From contig CAYYLG010000006.1 of the NCBI GenBank assembly GCA_964472605.1, forward strand, positions 1-28,551: 28,551 nucleotides of DNA, in the 5' to 3' direction. The DNA is from JANNXY01 sp964472605 (GTDB lineage Bacteria > Patescibacteriota > Minisyncoccia > Phycocordibacterales > CAIZIN01). The position numbers and the translations under genes are program-made. Of this stretch, positions 1-7,477 are shown one piece after another. A model generated the notes under the pieces. It had not been told where the DNA came from and ran no database searches. It worked only from the letters and a program-made list of their open reading frames with translations. Numbering within the stretch: the stretch's first letter is position 1; the number at the start of each line of letters is the position of its first letter.

Positions 1-263
1 GTTCCATCACCTGCTATATCATTGGTTTTGTTTGCCACATCTTTAATTATCTCTGCACCCATATTTTCAATCTTATCTTTCAGGGTAATTTCTTTAGCAA
101 TTGAGACACCATCATTTGTAATTGTCGGTGCTCCAAACCCACGATCGAATACAACGTTTCTACCACGGGGACCAATAGTTATCCTCACTGCATCTGCCAC
201 TACATCAAGACCTCTCTTGAGGCTCTTCCTAGCTTCTAGGTTGAATACAATTTGTTTTGCCAT
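1..263 (-). CDS. groL: Chaperonin GroEL, N-terminal part (cut by window edge)
   Basis: This is the 60-kDa chaperonin subunit, which forms the ATP-driven folding cage closed by GroES in the cytoplasm. Only the first 87 codons are visible; the gene runs off the left edge. Reading leftward from the ATG at 261-263, the protein begins MAKQIVFNLEARKSLKRG. It then carries the family's GPRGRNVV and FGAPTITNDGVSIAKEI blocks and ends in AGDGT, the start of the conserved ATP-binding segment. The gene lies 16 bp after the groES stop, the usual groES-groEL order, so both are probably read from the promoter upstream of groES. I see no CIRCE operator. Identity is certain from the conserved blocks. Confidence 0.95.
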   Translation of the reverse strand, partial: MAKQIVFNLEARKSLKRGLDVVADAVRITIGPRGRNVVFDRGFGAPTITNDGVSIAKEITLKDKIENMGAEIIKDVANKTNDIAGDG

Positions 264-279
264 TTTGATTTTAGATTAA

Positions 280-597
280 TTATTTAATAATTGCTGAGAT
301 ATTTGATTCACTTACTATAGTATATTCCTCGCCATCGATTTTCATTTTGTCTCCCCAAGCGTAGATCACCACATCTCCCACTTTCACATGCATAGGAATT
401 AATTTACCATCATCATATCTTCCAGGACCCACAGCTACCACTTCACCTTTGTTTGTATCTTTATCGGGATTCGCTGACTCAGGCAGGATTATTCCTGACT
501 TAGTTTTGAGATTTTCAGCTTTAACTTCTTTTAAAAGCACTTTGTCGAAAAGTGGTACTATCTTTGCTTTTCCCTTTTTTTCTACCTTTTTACTCAT
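280..597 (-). CDS. groS: Co-chaperonin GroES
   Basis: This is the 10-kDa lid of the GroEL chaperonin. The chosen start is the ATG at 595-597 (MSKKVEKKGKAKIVPLFDKV), giving 105 aa against the usual 95-100. It has a lysine-rich leader followed by the GroES fold: PLFDKVLLKEV, then KSGIILPES (mobile loop that contacts GroEL), GEVVAVGPG, VKVGDVVIYAWG and a C-terminal strand ending SAIIK. An in-frame upstream start at 660 would add 21 residues unlike the family and would overlap the promoter region, so I reject it. groEL follows 16 bp downstream. No clear Shine-Dalgarno site precedes the ATG. Confidence 0.93.
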   Translation of the reverse strand: MSKKVEKKGKAKIVPLFDKVLLKEVKAENLKTKSGIILPESANPDKDTNKGEVVAVGPGRYDDGKLIPMHVKVGDVVIYAWGDKMKIDGEEYTIVSESNISAIIK

Positions 598-632
598 ATG
601 CTTAAAAGTTAAAAACCTTGTAATAGAGCCTA

Positions 633-660
633 ATTTTATTGTTTTTGACTTTTTTTGCAA
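633..660 (-). promoter_or_regulatory. Candidate groES-groEL promoter
   Basis: Read leftward, TTGCAA (655-660) is followed after 16 bp by TAAAAT (633-638), about 35 bp before the groES ATG. It overlaps the -35 region of the divergent secG promoter. This is a motif match only. No CIRCE inverted repeat is visible. Confidence 0.45.
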
Positions 661-673
661 GACAGGCTAACAT
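645..673 (+). promoter_or_regulatory. secG promoter, leaderless type
   Basis: TTGACT (645-650), a 17-bp spacer and TAACAT (668-673) are followed 7 nt later by the secG ATG at 681. The predicted transcript would begin at or next to the start codon, so no ribosome binding site is expected. Confidence 0.6.
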
Positions 674-680
674 AACCCAC

Positions 681-908
681 ATGAGTATCGCGATTCAATA
701 CATTCAGATAGCGCTTTCTGTACTACTTTGTATAGGCATTCTTCTTCAGGCAAACGCAGCAGGTGTTGGCGGAGCTTTTGGTGGTGGTGACGGTTTCTCT
801 TCTATAAACCACACTAGACGCGGTTTTGAGAAATTTCTTTTCTACGGAACTATAATCGTAGCGATACTCTTTGTCGTTGTTTCAGTTACTGACTTTCTTA
901 TCTCTTAA
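681..908 (+). CDS. secG: Preprotein translocase subunit SecG
   Basis: This is the small auxiliary subunit of the SecYEG channel in the cytoplasmic membrane. The protein is 75 aa and starts MSIAIQYIQIALSVLLCIGI. It has the two-helix SecG layout: a first hydrophobic helix ending in ILLQ, then a loop rich in Gly and Ala with the conserved GGAFGGG signature, a short RRGFEKF stretch and a second helix to the C-terminus (TIIVAILFVVVSVTDFL). The start at 681 is preferred over an in-frame upstream start at 639 because the 14 extra residues would be encoded by the promoter itself. The peptide-binding protein follows 34 bp downstream and is probably co-transcribed. Confidence 0.9.
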   Translation: MSIAIQYIQIALSVLLCIGILLQANAAGVGGAFGGGDGFSSINHTRRGFEKFLFYGTIIVAILFVVVSVTDFLIS

Positions 909-942
909 ATTTAACTAATACCTTTTAAACAGGTTCTTAAAC

Positions 943-2697
943 ATGAAATCAATATTTGCTTTGGCAAGTCGTCTTGTATCTTGGGTGAAAACTCTGGCTT
1001 CAAAATTTACCCTATCAGAAAAAATTCTATTTTATTTATTTGCCTTTGTTTCTATAGGTTCACTCATCTACGGGATCTGGAGTATAAATAATTCTTACCT
1101 AGAACCGATACCAAAACATGCCGGATCATTAAAAGAGGGATTCATCGGTACACCAAGATTTGTAAACCCAATACTTGCTGTAAGTGATACAGACAAGGAT
1201 CTTTCATCTCTTGTTTATTCTGGACTTATGCGTGCAGGAAGTGAGAATGGTTCAAATATTGCATTTATTCCAGATTTAGCGGAAGGATATACTGTAAGTG
1301 AAGATGGCCTGACCTACACTTTCACATTGAAGCCAAATCTAAAATTCCATGATGGCAAACCTCTTACAACTGAGGATATTGCATTTACTATAGACAAGAT
1401 TCAAGATCCAGCGATCAAAAGTCCAAAGCGTGTTCTGTGGGATGGTGTCAGTGTCAAAGTTATAGATGCAAGTAAAATAGAATTTACTCTCAAGGCTCCT
1501 TACTCAGCCTTCATCGCCAATACAACTGTAGGAATACTACCAAAACATATTTGGAATGAAATTAGTGATGAAGAAATTCCTTTTAGTTCTATAAACATTG
1601 AACCAATTGGATCAGGTCCTTACAAGGTAAATAAGATAAGTAAAAATTCTCAGGGACTTGTTGAGGCAATAAATTTATCTTCATTTAAATCATTCGCTCT
1701 TGGAATTCCATATATAAAATCCATCGAAGCAACCTTCTTTCCAAATGAAAAAACCCGCCTCACTGCACTATCTAAAGGTAATATTGACAGCGCCGGAGGA
1801 ATCTCAGATGAAAATGCTTCGATACTTAAAAAAGATGGCTACTTCATGAAGGAATCATCTTCATCCAGACTCTTTGCCCTATTTTTAAATCAAAACAAGA
1901 GTCCAGCATTGGCACATAAGGAAATTCGTAAAGCTCTTTCAGAAAGTATCGATAAAAAGGTTGTCGTAAATACAATACTAAATGGTTTCGGTTCACCATT
2001 AGAAGGCCCTCTGTCACCTTTCACATTATCTAATTTTGATTCAATTGGCGGAGAAGCAACAGATACTCCTGTAAAATCAAATGACGAAATTCTAGCCGAT
2101 CTTGCAAAAAGCGGTTGGAAAAAAGATGAAAATGGAATACTTTCAAAGAAAAGTAAGTCAGGTACTGAAACCGTTTCCTTCAATATTTATACAAGTGACA
2201 ACGAAGAGCTGAAAGAGACGGCTGAACTCTTGAAAAAGTCTTGGGAACCACTAGGTATTAAGGTAGAAGTAAAATCTTTTGAAAGTTCACAATTTAGTCA
2301 GACTGTTATTCGTCCAAGAGAGTATGATTCCCTACTTTTTGGCGTCACAATTGGTCGTGATCTAGACTATTATTCATTCTGGCATTCATCACAGAGAAAT
2401 GATCCTGGACTAAACGTGGCCCTTTACACAAACTCAAAAGCTGATACACTACTTACATCAGCCAGAACTCTCCTCGATCCAAAAGCACGCCTTGAGGCGC
2501 TTAGATCGTTTGCTTTAGAAGTCTTGGCAGACAACCCAGCAGTATTTCTGTATTCTCCAAGCTACATCTATATAACCCCAAAGAATTTAGGTGGTTACAA
2601 TGAATCAAATCTAAGGATAGCAGGAGAAAGATTCTACGACGTTTATAAGTGGTATGTAGAGACAGATAATGTATGGAAATTCTTATCTAACAGATAA
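943..2697 (+). CDS. Membrane-anchored oligopeptide-binding protein (ABC solute-binding family 5)
   Basis: This 584-aa protein belongs to the OppA/DppA family (SBP_bac_5), which captures peptides for ABC importers. Residues 28-48 form a transmembrane anchor; there is no lipobox cysteine. The binding protein follows with family hallmarks: GTPRFVNPIL near its N-terminus, DLSSLVYSGLM, LAEGYTVSEDGLTYTFTLKP, FHDGKPLTTEDIAFTI, GSGPYKV, and the C-terminal lobe with REYDSLLFG and the DYYSFWHSSQ segment. The ATG at 943 lies 34 bp after secG, with AGG about 9 nt before it. No permease or ATPase gene lies in this window, so the partner is elsewhere or the protein has a stand-alone role. Family assignment is firm; the substrate is unknown. 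Confidence 0.88.
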   Translation: MKSIFALASRLVSWVKTLASKFTLSEKILFYLFAFVSIGSLIYGIWSINNSYLEPIPKHAGSLKEGFIGTPRFVNPILAVSDTDKDLSSLVYSGLMRAGSENGSNIAFIPDLAEGYTVSEDGLTYTFTLKPNLKFHDGKPLTTEDIAFTIDKIQDPAIKSPKRVLWDGVSVKVIDASKIEFTLKAPYSAFIANTTVGILPKHIWNEISDEEIPFSSINIEPIGSGPYKVNKISKNSQGLVEAINLSSFKSFALGIPYIKSIEATFFPNEKTRLTALSKGNIDSAGGISDENASILKKDGYFMKESSSSRLFALFLNQNKSPALAHKEIRKALSESIDKKVVVNTILNGFGSPLEGPLSPFTLSNFDSIGGEATDTPVKSNDEILADLAKSGWKKDENGILSKKSKSGTETVSFNIYTSDNEELKETAELLKKSWEPLGIKVEVKSFESSQFSQTVIRPREYDSLLFGVTIGRDLDYYSFWHSSQRNDPGLNVALYTNSKADTLLTSARTLLDPKARLEALRSFALEVLADNPAVFLYSPSYIYITPKNLGGYNESNLRIAGERFYDVYKWYVETDNVWKFLSNR

Positions 2698-2735
2698 TGA
2701 ACAATTTATTTAGTTATTAATTGTAAAAATATAAT

Positions 2736-4646
2736 ATGACAGACAGTTCAAAAAATGATGGAAGCAAAAGATTTGCATCCGATCATAATAATCCAACAAG
2801 ACCTGCCGGTAGTAACCCTCTTATGAGACACTCGCCTTCTGGTCCTAGAGGAAATTTCAGAAGAAATAGCGGTGGAAGAGGAGGAATGCGTGGCAAAGGA
2901 GGACAGAGTTTCTCTAGACCTTTTGCGGCTGGTTCAAAGAAAAATGATAGTGATATTATCCCACCAGTTGGAGAAAATATTCGCGTAATTACACTCGGAG
3001 GTGTAGAAGAAATTGGAAGAAACATGACAGCGATTGAAATCGGTGATGATATCATCGTAATTGATGCTGGGTTCATGTTCAAAGAAGAAGCTACTCCAGG
3101 TATCGACTATATCCTTCCTAACACAAAATATCTTGAGGAAAGAAAAGACAAGATCCGTGCCCTAGTTATAACTCACGGGCACCTGGACCATATCGGAGGC
3201 TTGCCATACGTGATTGATCGTATTGGTAATCCACCAATTTATACTAGAAACCTGACATCGATTATGATTCAAAAGCGTCAGGTTGAATTCCCTCATCTTG
3301 ATCCACTAGACATTCGTGTAGTTGAGAAAAATGACAGAATCAAAGTAGGAAATATTTCTATGAGATTTTTCGGTGTAACACACACTATCCCAGACTCAAT
3401 GGGTATCATTATCGAAACTCCATGGGGATCAGTTGTGACTCCTGGTGACTACAAACTAAACCATATGGATGGTGTACCAGTAGAAGAGGAGGAAGAATCA
3501 TACAAAGTCTTTGACAATGAAAAGGTTCTACTTATGTTCGCTGACTCAACCAACATCGAAAACCCAGGCTTCTCTACTCCAGAATCAATCGTTCACAAGA
3601 ACCTTGAGGAAATAGTAAAGAACATGAAGGGTCGTCTAATCGTTAGTACTTTCGCCTCACAGCTTGCTCGTCTTATCAGTATCATCGAGGCCTGTGAGAG
3701 AATGGGTAAGAAAGTTGCAGTTGAAGGACGTACAATGAAAACTAACATCGAAATCGCTGAGCTAGCAGGAATGCTTAAGGTAAAGAAAGGTACAATCATC
3801 CAAGCTCAAGATATCGATTCATATCCACCAGACAGAATCGTAATACTTTCAACTGGTGCTCAAGGAGACCAATTCGCAGCTCTGGCTCGTATCGCTACAA
3901 ATACACATAAATACATCAGACTTTCAAACAGAGACACTATCCTACTTTCATCATCAATCATCCCTGGAAATGAAAGAAGTGTTCAGAAATTGAAAGACAA
4001 TATTGCCCGCCAAGGTGCCAAGATTATTCACTACCGAACATCTGATGTTTACATTCACTCAACTGGTCACGGAAATCGTGGAGAACTTGAATGGCTACAT
4101 AAGAAAGTTAAACCAAAATTCTTTATACCTGTTCACGGACATCACTATCACCTAAGACTTCATGCTGAACTTGCAAAAGAAATCGGTATGGCTGAATCAA
4201 ATATTGTAGTCCCTGATACAGGAAGCATTATTGAAATCAGTGATGGTGGGAACAAGATCGCTGCATTGCCTGTAAAAGCTCCTTCTGGACTTATGCTTGT
4301 AGACGGATTTGCAGTTGGAGACATACAGGAAGTTGTAATCCGTGATCGTCAGATGCTAGCTCAGGATGGAGTATTCGTTATCTTCGCTGTGATCAATATC
4401 ACAAACGGTAAACTACGTAAGTCACCAGATATCATCTCTCGAGGATTCGTTTACTTGCGTGAATCCCAAGAGCTCCTAAGACAATCAAGATTCATAATCA
4501 AGAAGAGTATTGAAGACATGACAGCTGGGATGAATCCAATCAATTTCGACTATATCAAGGATTCTCTAACTGATCAGGTTTCAAAATACTTGTATCAAAA
4601 GACCGCTAAGCGTCCAATCGTTATCCCGGTACTTGTTGGAGTCTAA
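2736..4646 (+). CDS. rnj: Ribonuclease J (metallo-beta-lactamase/beta-CASP)
   Basis: RNase J is a 5'-3' exo- and endoribonuclease for mRNA decay and RNA maturation in the cytoplasm. The protein is 636 aa. Residues 1-72 form a low-complexity extension rich in Gly, Arg, Ser and Asn with RGG-like steps (GGRGGMRGKGG). The catalytic domain follows: ITLGGVEEIGRNM, then the zinc motif HGHLDH (His147, His149, Asp151, His152), then GVTHTIPDS and VTPGDYK. The beta-CASP part shows STFASQ, the GAQGDQ block and SSSIIPGNE, and the late HSTGHG and PVHGHHYHL histidines are present. The C-terminal domain ends near ILVPVLVGV-like residues, as in the family. An AT-rich stretch (TAAAAATATAAT) abuts the ATG and may be the promoter. 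A strong terminator begins at the stop codon. Confidence 0.95.
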   Translation: MTDSSKNDGSKRFASDHNNPTRPAGSNPLMRHSPSGPRGNFRRNSGGRGGMRGKGGQSFSRPFAAGSKKNDSDIIPPVGENIRVITLGGVEEIGRNMTAIEIGDDIIVIDAGFMFKEEATPGIDYILPNTKYLEERKDKIRALVITHGHLDHIGGLPYVIDRIGNPPIYTRNLTSIMIQKRQVEFPHLDPLDIRVVEKNDRIKVGNISMRFFGVTHTIPDSMGIIIETPWGSVVTPGDYKLNHMDGVPVEEEEESYKVFDNEKVLLMFADSTNIENPGFSTPESIVHKNLEEIVKNMKGRLIVSTFASQLARLISIIEACERMGKKVAVEGRTMKTNIEIAELAGMLKVKKGTIIQAQDIDSYPPDRIVILSTGAQGDQFAALARIATNTHKYIRLSNRDTILLSSSIIPGNERSVQKLKDNIARQGAKIIHYRTSDVYIHSTGHGNRGELEWLHKKVKPKFFIPVHGHHYHLRLHAELAKEIGMAESNIVVPDTGSIIEISDGGNKIAALPVKAPSGLMLVDGFAVGDIQEVVIRDRQMLAQDGVFVIFAVINITNGKLRKSPDIISRGFVYLRESQELLRQSRFIIKKSIEDMTAGMNPINFDYIKDSLTDQVSKYLYQKTAKRPIVIPVLVGV

Positions 4647-4649
4647 AAC

Positions 4650-4694
4650 AAACAAAACAAAAACCGTACATTTCGTACGGTTTTTGTTTTGTTT
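4650..4694 (+). terminator. Intrinsic terminator after RNase J
   Basis: A perfect 20-bp stem (4650-4669 with 4675-4694) closes a 5-nt loop. The GC-rich core is CCGTAC/GTACGG and the flanks are A-rich and T-rich, so it could work in both directions. It starts 3 bp after the rnj stop codon and ends 28 bp before the MFS gene. Confidence 0.88.
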
Positions 4695-4709
4695 AAGCTT
4701 CAAACATAG

Positions 4710-4715
4710 TAAAAT
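4710..4715 (+). promoter_or_regulatory. -10 box of the MFS gene, leaderless type
   Basis: TAAAAT stands exactly 6 nt before the ATG at 4722, immediately after the rnj terminator. No good -35 box is present; the upstream side is the T-rich arm of the terminator. Confidence 0.5.
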
Positions 4716-4721
4716 AAGTTA

Positions 4722-5909
4722 ATGCAAAAGCTTCACTTAAGTCACAGACACACTCTAGGTAGTGTAGGTTCTTTCTCTATCTACCTAGCAGTTCTATTTC
4801 TCTCTTTTCATTATTTCTTTATCGTGTACATCAACTCAAACTTCCTTTCTACATTCATTAACGAAAAGTTTGTAGGATATTTCTATATCGGTGGGTCAAT
4901 TCTTGGAATAATGTTTCTTCTAAGTTCATACAGAATACTAAGGAAAATCGGAAATTATAGATTTGCTCTTATAGCCACCATAGTTGAGATTCTGACATTA
5001 GTTGTACTTTCACAAGCTCAAAACATTTGGGTAGCTGGTATAGCTTTTATGATCCAACACGCTACAAATCCTATAATACTTTATTCACTAGATATATTCC
5101 TAGAATCAGTCACAAACAAGGAAGATGCTGGCAAAAGTCGTGGACTATTCCTTACAATTCTCAATACCCCACCCATTGTTGCAACACTGGTTACAGGTAT
5201 CATTCTCCGTGAAAATGATTTTTCACAAGTTTACATGATCGCTATTGCCTTCCTCATACCACTGCTCATGATCATCATGTCCAATTTCAAAAAGTTTAGA
5301 GATGAAAAATATATAAAAATTGAAGTAAAGGATGTACTCAACAGATTCAAATCTGAGAGACTCATAAGAGACATATTCATCGACAATGTACTTCTACAGG
5401 TTTTCTATGCGGTTATGACAATTTATCTGCCAGTATATTTACTAAATAATATTGGATTTTCGTTGGCAGAGATTAGCTTTATATTTTCTGTAATGCTCGT
5501 ACCTTTTGTACTATTGCAATTTCCTGTTGGAAGAATAGCGGATGAAAAATTGGGTGAGAAGGAGCTCTTGATACTTGGTTTCGTCATTATGACATTTTCG
5601 ATGCTTATGATTTCCTTTATCAAATTGCCAACACTTATCCTCTGGGCAATGGTACTCATTCTTACAAGAATCGGTGCTGCTATCGTTGAAATAATGACGG
5701 AAACATATTTCTTTAAACATGTAGGCAAAAGGGATGCTCATGTTATGAGCATCTTCAGAATGTCACATGGTATCGCCTTTGCACTTATGCCACTTATAGG
5801 CGGACTACTTCTATTATTTGTATCCATCCAATATATATTTGCAATATTTGCATTCATAATCCTTTTCTTCGGACTAAGATATGCCTTCGATCTGGTCGAT
5901 ACCAAATAA
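4722..5909 (+). CDS. MFS-type multidrug/solute transporter
   Basis: This is a 395-aa integral membrane protein with about 12 hydrophobic segments in two halves joined by a charged cytoplasmic loop (NFKKFRDEKYIKIEVKDV, roughly residues 187-205). It resembles major facilitator superfamily permeases: GSILGIMFLLSSYRILRKIG after helix 2 and LQFPVGRIADEKLGEKEL in the second half, which matches the family's loop 2-3 type signature (GRxADxxG). No substrate can be read from the sequence. It has its own terminator-separated transcription unit and ends 7 bp from the convergent cdaA stop, with no hairpin between. Superfamily call is good; function is open. Confidence 0.8.
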   Translation: MQKLHLSHRHTLGSVGSFSIYLAVLFLSFHYFFIVYINSNFLSTFINEKFVGYFYIGGSILGIMFLLSSYRILRKIGNYRFALIATIVEILTLVVLSQAQNIWVAGIAFMIQHATNPIILYSLDIFLESVTNKEDAGKSRGLFLTILNTPPIVATLVTGIILRENDFSQVYMIAIAFLIPLLMIIMSNFKKFRDEKYIKIEVKDVLNRFKSERLIRDIFIDNVLLQVFYAVMTIYLPVYLLNNIGFSLAEISFIFSVMLVPFVLLQFPVGRIADEKLGEKELLILGFVIMTFSMLMISFIKLPTLILWAMVLILTRIGAAIVEIMTETYFFKHVGKRDAHVMSIFRMSHGIAFALMPLIGGLLLLFVSIQYIFAIFAFIILFFGLRYAFDLVDTK

Positions 5910-5916
5910 ACTTAAA

Positions 5917-6831
5917 TTAGTGAATTAGAATCCAAAGCACAAAAGCTAGTGCAACCGATAAGATCTTTGCCCATATGTTACTTACAATGAGGTAATACCA
6001 GAATCCCTTGTGAGCCACATCATCATTCTCATGAGAGAATATTTTCAAAATATCAAAAAGCGCTTCTTTGTTATCTACTGATCTAAGTCTTCCTTTTTCA
6101 GCAATACTTACCTCCCCACGCTCTTCTGAAACTACAATTGCCATAGAGTCTGTCCTTTCAGTTATACCAACCGCTGCCCTGTGTCTTGTCCCAACTGATA
6201 ATATGTCTTTGAAATCCTCTGCGAGTGGCAAATGAAGACCGAAAGCTTTAACCTTGTTGTTCTCTATAAGCATTGCTCCGTCATGTCCTGGAGAATTAGA
6301 ATCAAATATAGACAATATAAGCGGACGAGAAACTTCACCATCGAGTGCTACACCACCCTCTATGACATCATCGAGAGGTGCTTCTCCTGAGAAGACAATA
6401 ATCGCACCAATATTATTTGCTGCCATTTCCCAAACTGTATCAGCCACTACTTGTAGAGAGTCAGTTGTCGCTGTAATAGCAGGAGTGAATGATAAACTCC
6501 TTCTATAAGAAATCCATTTGAGGAATCTTCTGATATCACGCTGGAAAAGGACTACGACCACGATAGCTAAAGTTGCAAGAAGTGGTTGGATAAGACTCTT
6601 TGTCAAAGCCAAATCTAAAGCATTAGAAATAAACCCCATTACAAGCAAGATAACTATAGCAGTAAGGATAAAGTAGGATCTGGTCTGCTTAATAAAAAGC
6701 AAAATAAAATATGTAAAACCTGCAACAATAGCTATATCTAGTACATCTCTTATACCAAAATTTCCCAAAGCAGAAGATATGTCTGCCCAAGCATTTGCAA
6801 TAGCAGCAATTTGCAATGAATTTACCAACAT
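5917..6831 (-). CDS. cdaA: Diadenylate cyclase CdaA (c-di-AMP synthase)
   Basis: CdaA makes the second messenger c-di-AMP from two ATP at the membrane. The protein is 304 aa. Three transmembrane helices (about 28-47, 53-73, 82-97) precede the DisA_N catalytic domain. The catalytic domain has SIFDSNSPGHDGAMLIE with the DGA motif (184-186), and LSVGTRHRAAVGITE with RHRAA (216-220), the ATP- and metal-binding signatures. An unusual fourth hydrophobic segment (about 281-303) ends the protein; its NIWAKILSVALAFVLW stretch resembles the N-terminal helix of the partner CdaR/YbbR. The gene starts 4 bp after the glutaredoxin stop, so the two are one transcript. Identity is firm. Confidence 0.93.
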   Translation of the reverse strand: MLVNSLQIAAIANAWADISSALGNFGIRDVLDIAIVAGFTYFILLFIKQTRSYFILTAIVILLVMGFISNALDLALTKSLIQPLLATLAIVVVVLFQRDIRRFLKWISYRRSLSFTPAITATTDSLQVVADTVWEMAANNIGAIIVFSGEAPLDDVIEGGVALDGEVSRPLILSIFDSNSPGHDGAMLIENNKVKAFGLHLPLAEDFKDILSVGTRHRAAVGITERTDSMAIVVSEERGEVSIAEKGRLRSVDNKEALFDILKIFSHENDDVAHKGFWYYLIVSNIWAKILSVALAFVLWILIH

Positions 6832-6835
6832 AATT

Positions 6836-7078
6836 TTAGATTAGTTTATTTTCTACTAAATATTTCTCTACAGCTTCCTTGTCTGTATCTGCAAGCATTA
6901 CTCCGTTTATGATAGCAACTGGAGCTTTGCTTTGTCCTGAAAGCTTTGTCATTTCCTCAAATAATTCTGGATTTTCTGTCACATTTTTCTCATCATAATT
7001 AATTCCCTTTTCCTTGAGAAAATTCGTGAGTCCAATACACCATGGGCAACCTGTTTTTACATATACTTTTATCTCCAT
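6836..7078 (-). CDS. Glutaredoxin-like protein
   Basis: This is an 80-aa single-domain thioredoxin-fold oxidoreductase that reduces or transfers disulfides in the cytoplasm. It begins MEIKVYVKTGCPWC: the active site CPWC is at residues 11-14 at the end of the first strand. The helix IGLTNFLKEKGINYDEKNV follows. Then come the cis-proline strand KAPVAIING (Pro53, with Lys-Ala where Thr-Val is usual) and the C-terminal helix. Length and order fit the NrdH/glutaredoxin-3 type. It heads a two-gene unit with cdaA. A promoter with a 6-nt -10-to-ATG distance lies just upstream. Confidence 0.88.
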   Translation of the reverse strand: MEIKVYVKTGCPWCIGLTNFLKEKGINYDEKNVTENPELFEEMTKLSGQSKAPVAIINGVMLADTDKEAVEKYLVENKLI

Positions 7079-7084
7079 AATTTC

Positions 7085-7114
7085 AGATTATTGTTAGTAA
7101 TCCCATTCTGACAA
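7085..7114 (-). promoter_or_regulatory. Glutaredoxin-cdaA promoter, leaderless type
   Basis: Read leftward, TTGTCA (7109-7114), an 18-bp spacer and TAATCT (7085-7090) are followed 6 nt later by the ATG at 7076-7078. The -10 box is weak but its position matches the other leaderless promoters in the window. Confidence 0.45.
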
Positions 7115-7137
7115 AATATAAAAAATAAGGCAAGAAA

Positions 7138-7169
7138 AAGGCCCGCACCATATTTCAGATGCGGGCCTT
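7138..7169 (-). terminator. Intrinsic terminator after the 80-codon gene
   Basis: A 10-bp GC-rich stem (7138-7147 AAGGCCCGCA with 7160-7169) closes a 12-nt loop. In the leftward direction it is followed by CCTTTTTC. It insulates the 80-codon gene from the glutaredoxin promoter. Confidence 0.85.
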
Positions 7170-7178
7170 CAAGGTTGC

Positions 7179-7421
7179 TTACGGCGGTGAATTTTCGCCG
7201 AAGTTTGGATTTTCTGGGAAACCTTCAGCTACCGCCTCCAAAAAAAGTTTGCGGAAGAAAGTGTAAAGCTCCTCGGGTTTGACCCCAATCGCTTTTGCTT
7301 GTTCTTCGACACCCTTAATCATGGATCGATCTCTGGAGGGAATCCCGTCTTTCACAACCTGCTTTTTCAGGAAAAAACGAGCGATTTTTTGCTCGGCTTC
7401 CGTCATTTTTGGTGAGTTCAT
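7179..7421 (-). CDS. Small hypothetical protein, own transcription unit
   Basis: I do not recognise this 80-aa protein. It begins MNSPKMTEAEQKIARFF and is probably soluble and helical. It is charged, has no hydrophobic segment and ends in a Pro/Asn-rich tail (PENPNFGENSPP). The middle (IKGVEEQAKAIGVKPEEL) could form a helix-turn-helix-like pair, but that is a guess. It stands apart from its neighbours. It has a consensus promoter, a strong Shine-Dalgarno AAAGGGGGTG a few nt before the ATG, and its own terminator. Its DNA is richer in GC (25 and 29 of 60 in the blocks 7201-7260 and 7261-7320, against 14 of 60 in 7921-7980 of the next gene). That pattern fits acquired DNA or high expression. 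Confidence 0.7.
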   Translation of the reverse strand: MNSPKMTEAEQKIARFFLKKQVVKDGIPSRDRSMIKGVEEQAKAIGVKPEELYTFFRKLFLEAVAEGFPENPNFGENSPP

Positions 7422-7444
7422 TTTTCACCCCCTTTCTAAACTTA

Positions 7445-7474
7445 ATTATAACACAGATATATACAAAAAGTCAA
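7445..7474 (-). promoter_or_regulatory. Promoter of the 80-codon gene
   Basis: Read leftward, TTGACT (7469-7474), an 18-bp spacer and TATAAT (7445-7450) lie 23 nt before the ATG at 7419-7421. Unlike most promoters here it leaves room for a leader, which holds the Shine-Dalgarno site. Confidence 0.65.
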
Positions 7475-7477
7475 TAT

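Noticed and set aside
598..660. Longer GroES starting at 660
   Set aside because: The extra 21 residues are unlike GroES and are encoded by promoter-like DNA.
598..680. CIRCE heat-shock operator upstream of groES
   Set aside because: No TTAGCACTC-N9-GAGTGCTAA-like repeat is present.
7182..7200. Hairpin CGGCG/CGCCG at the end of the 80-codon gene
   Set aside because: It is within the coding region and has no T-run; the real terminator is 7138-7169.
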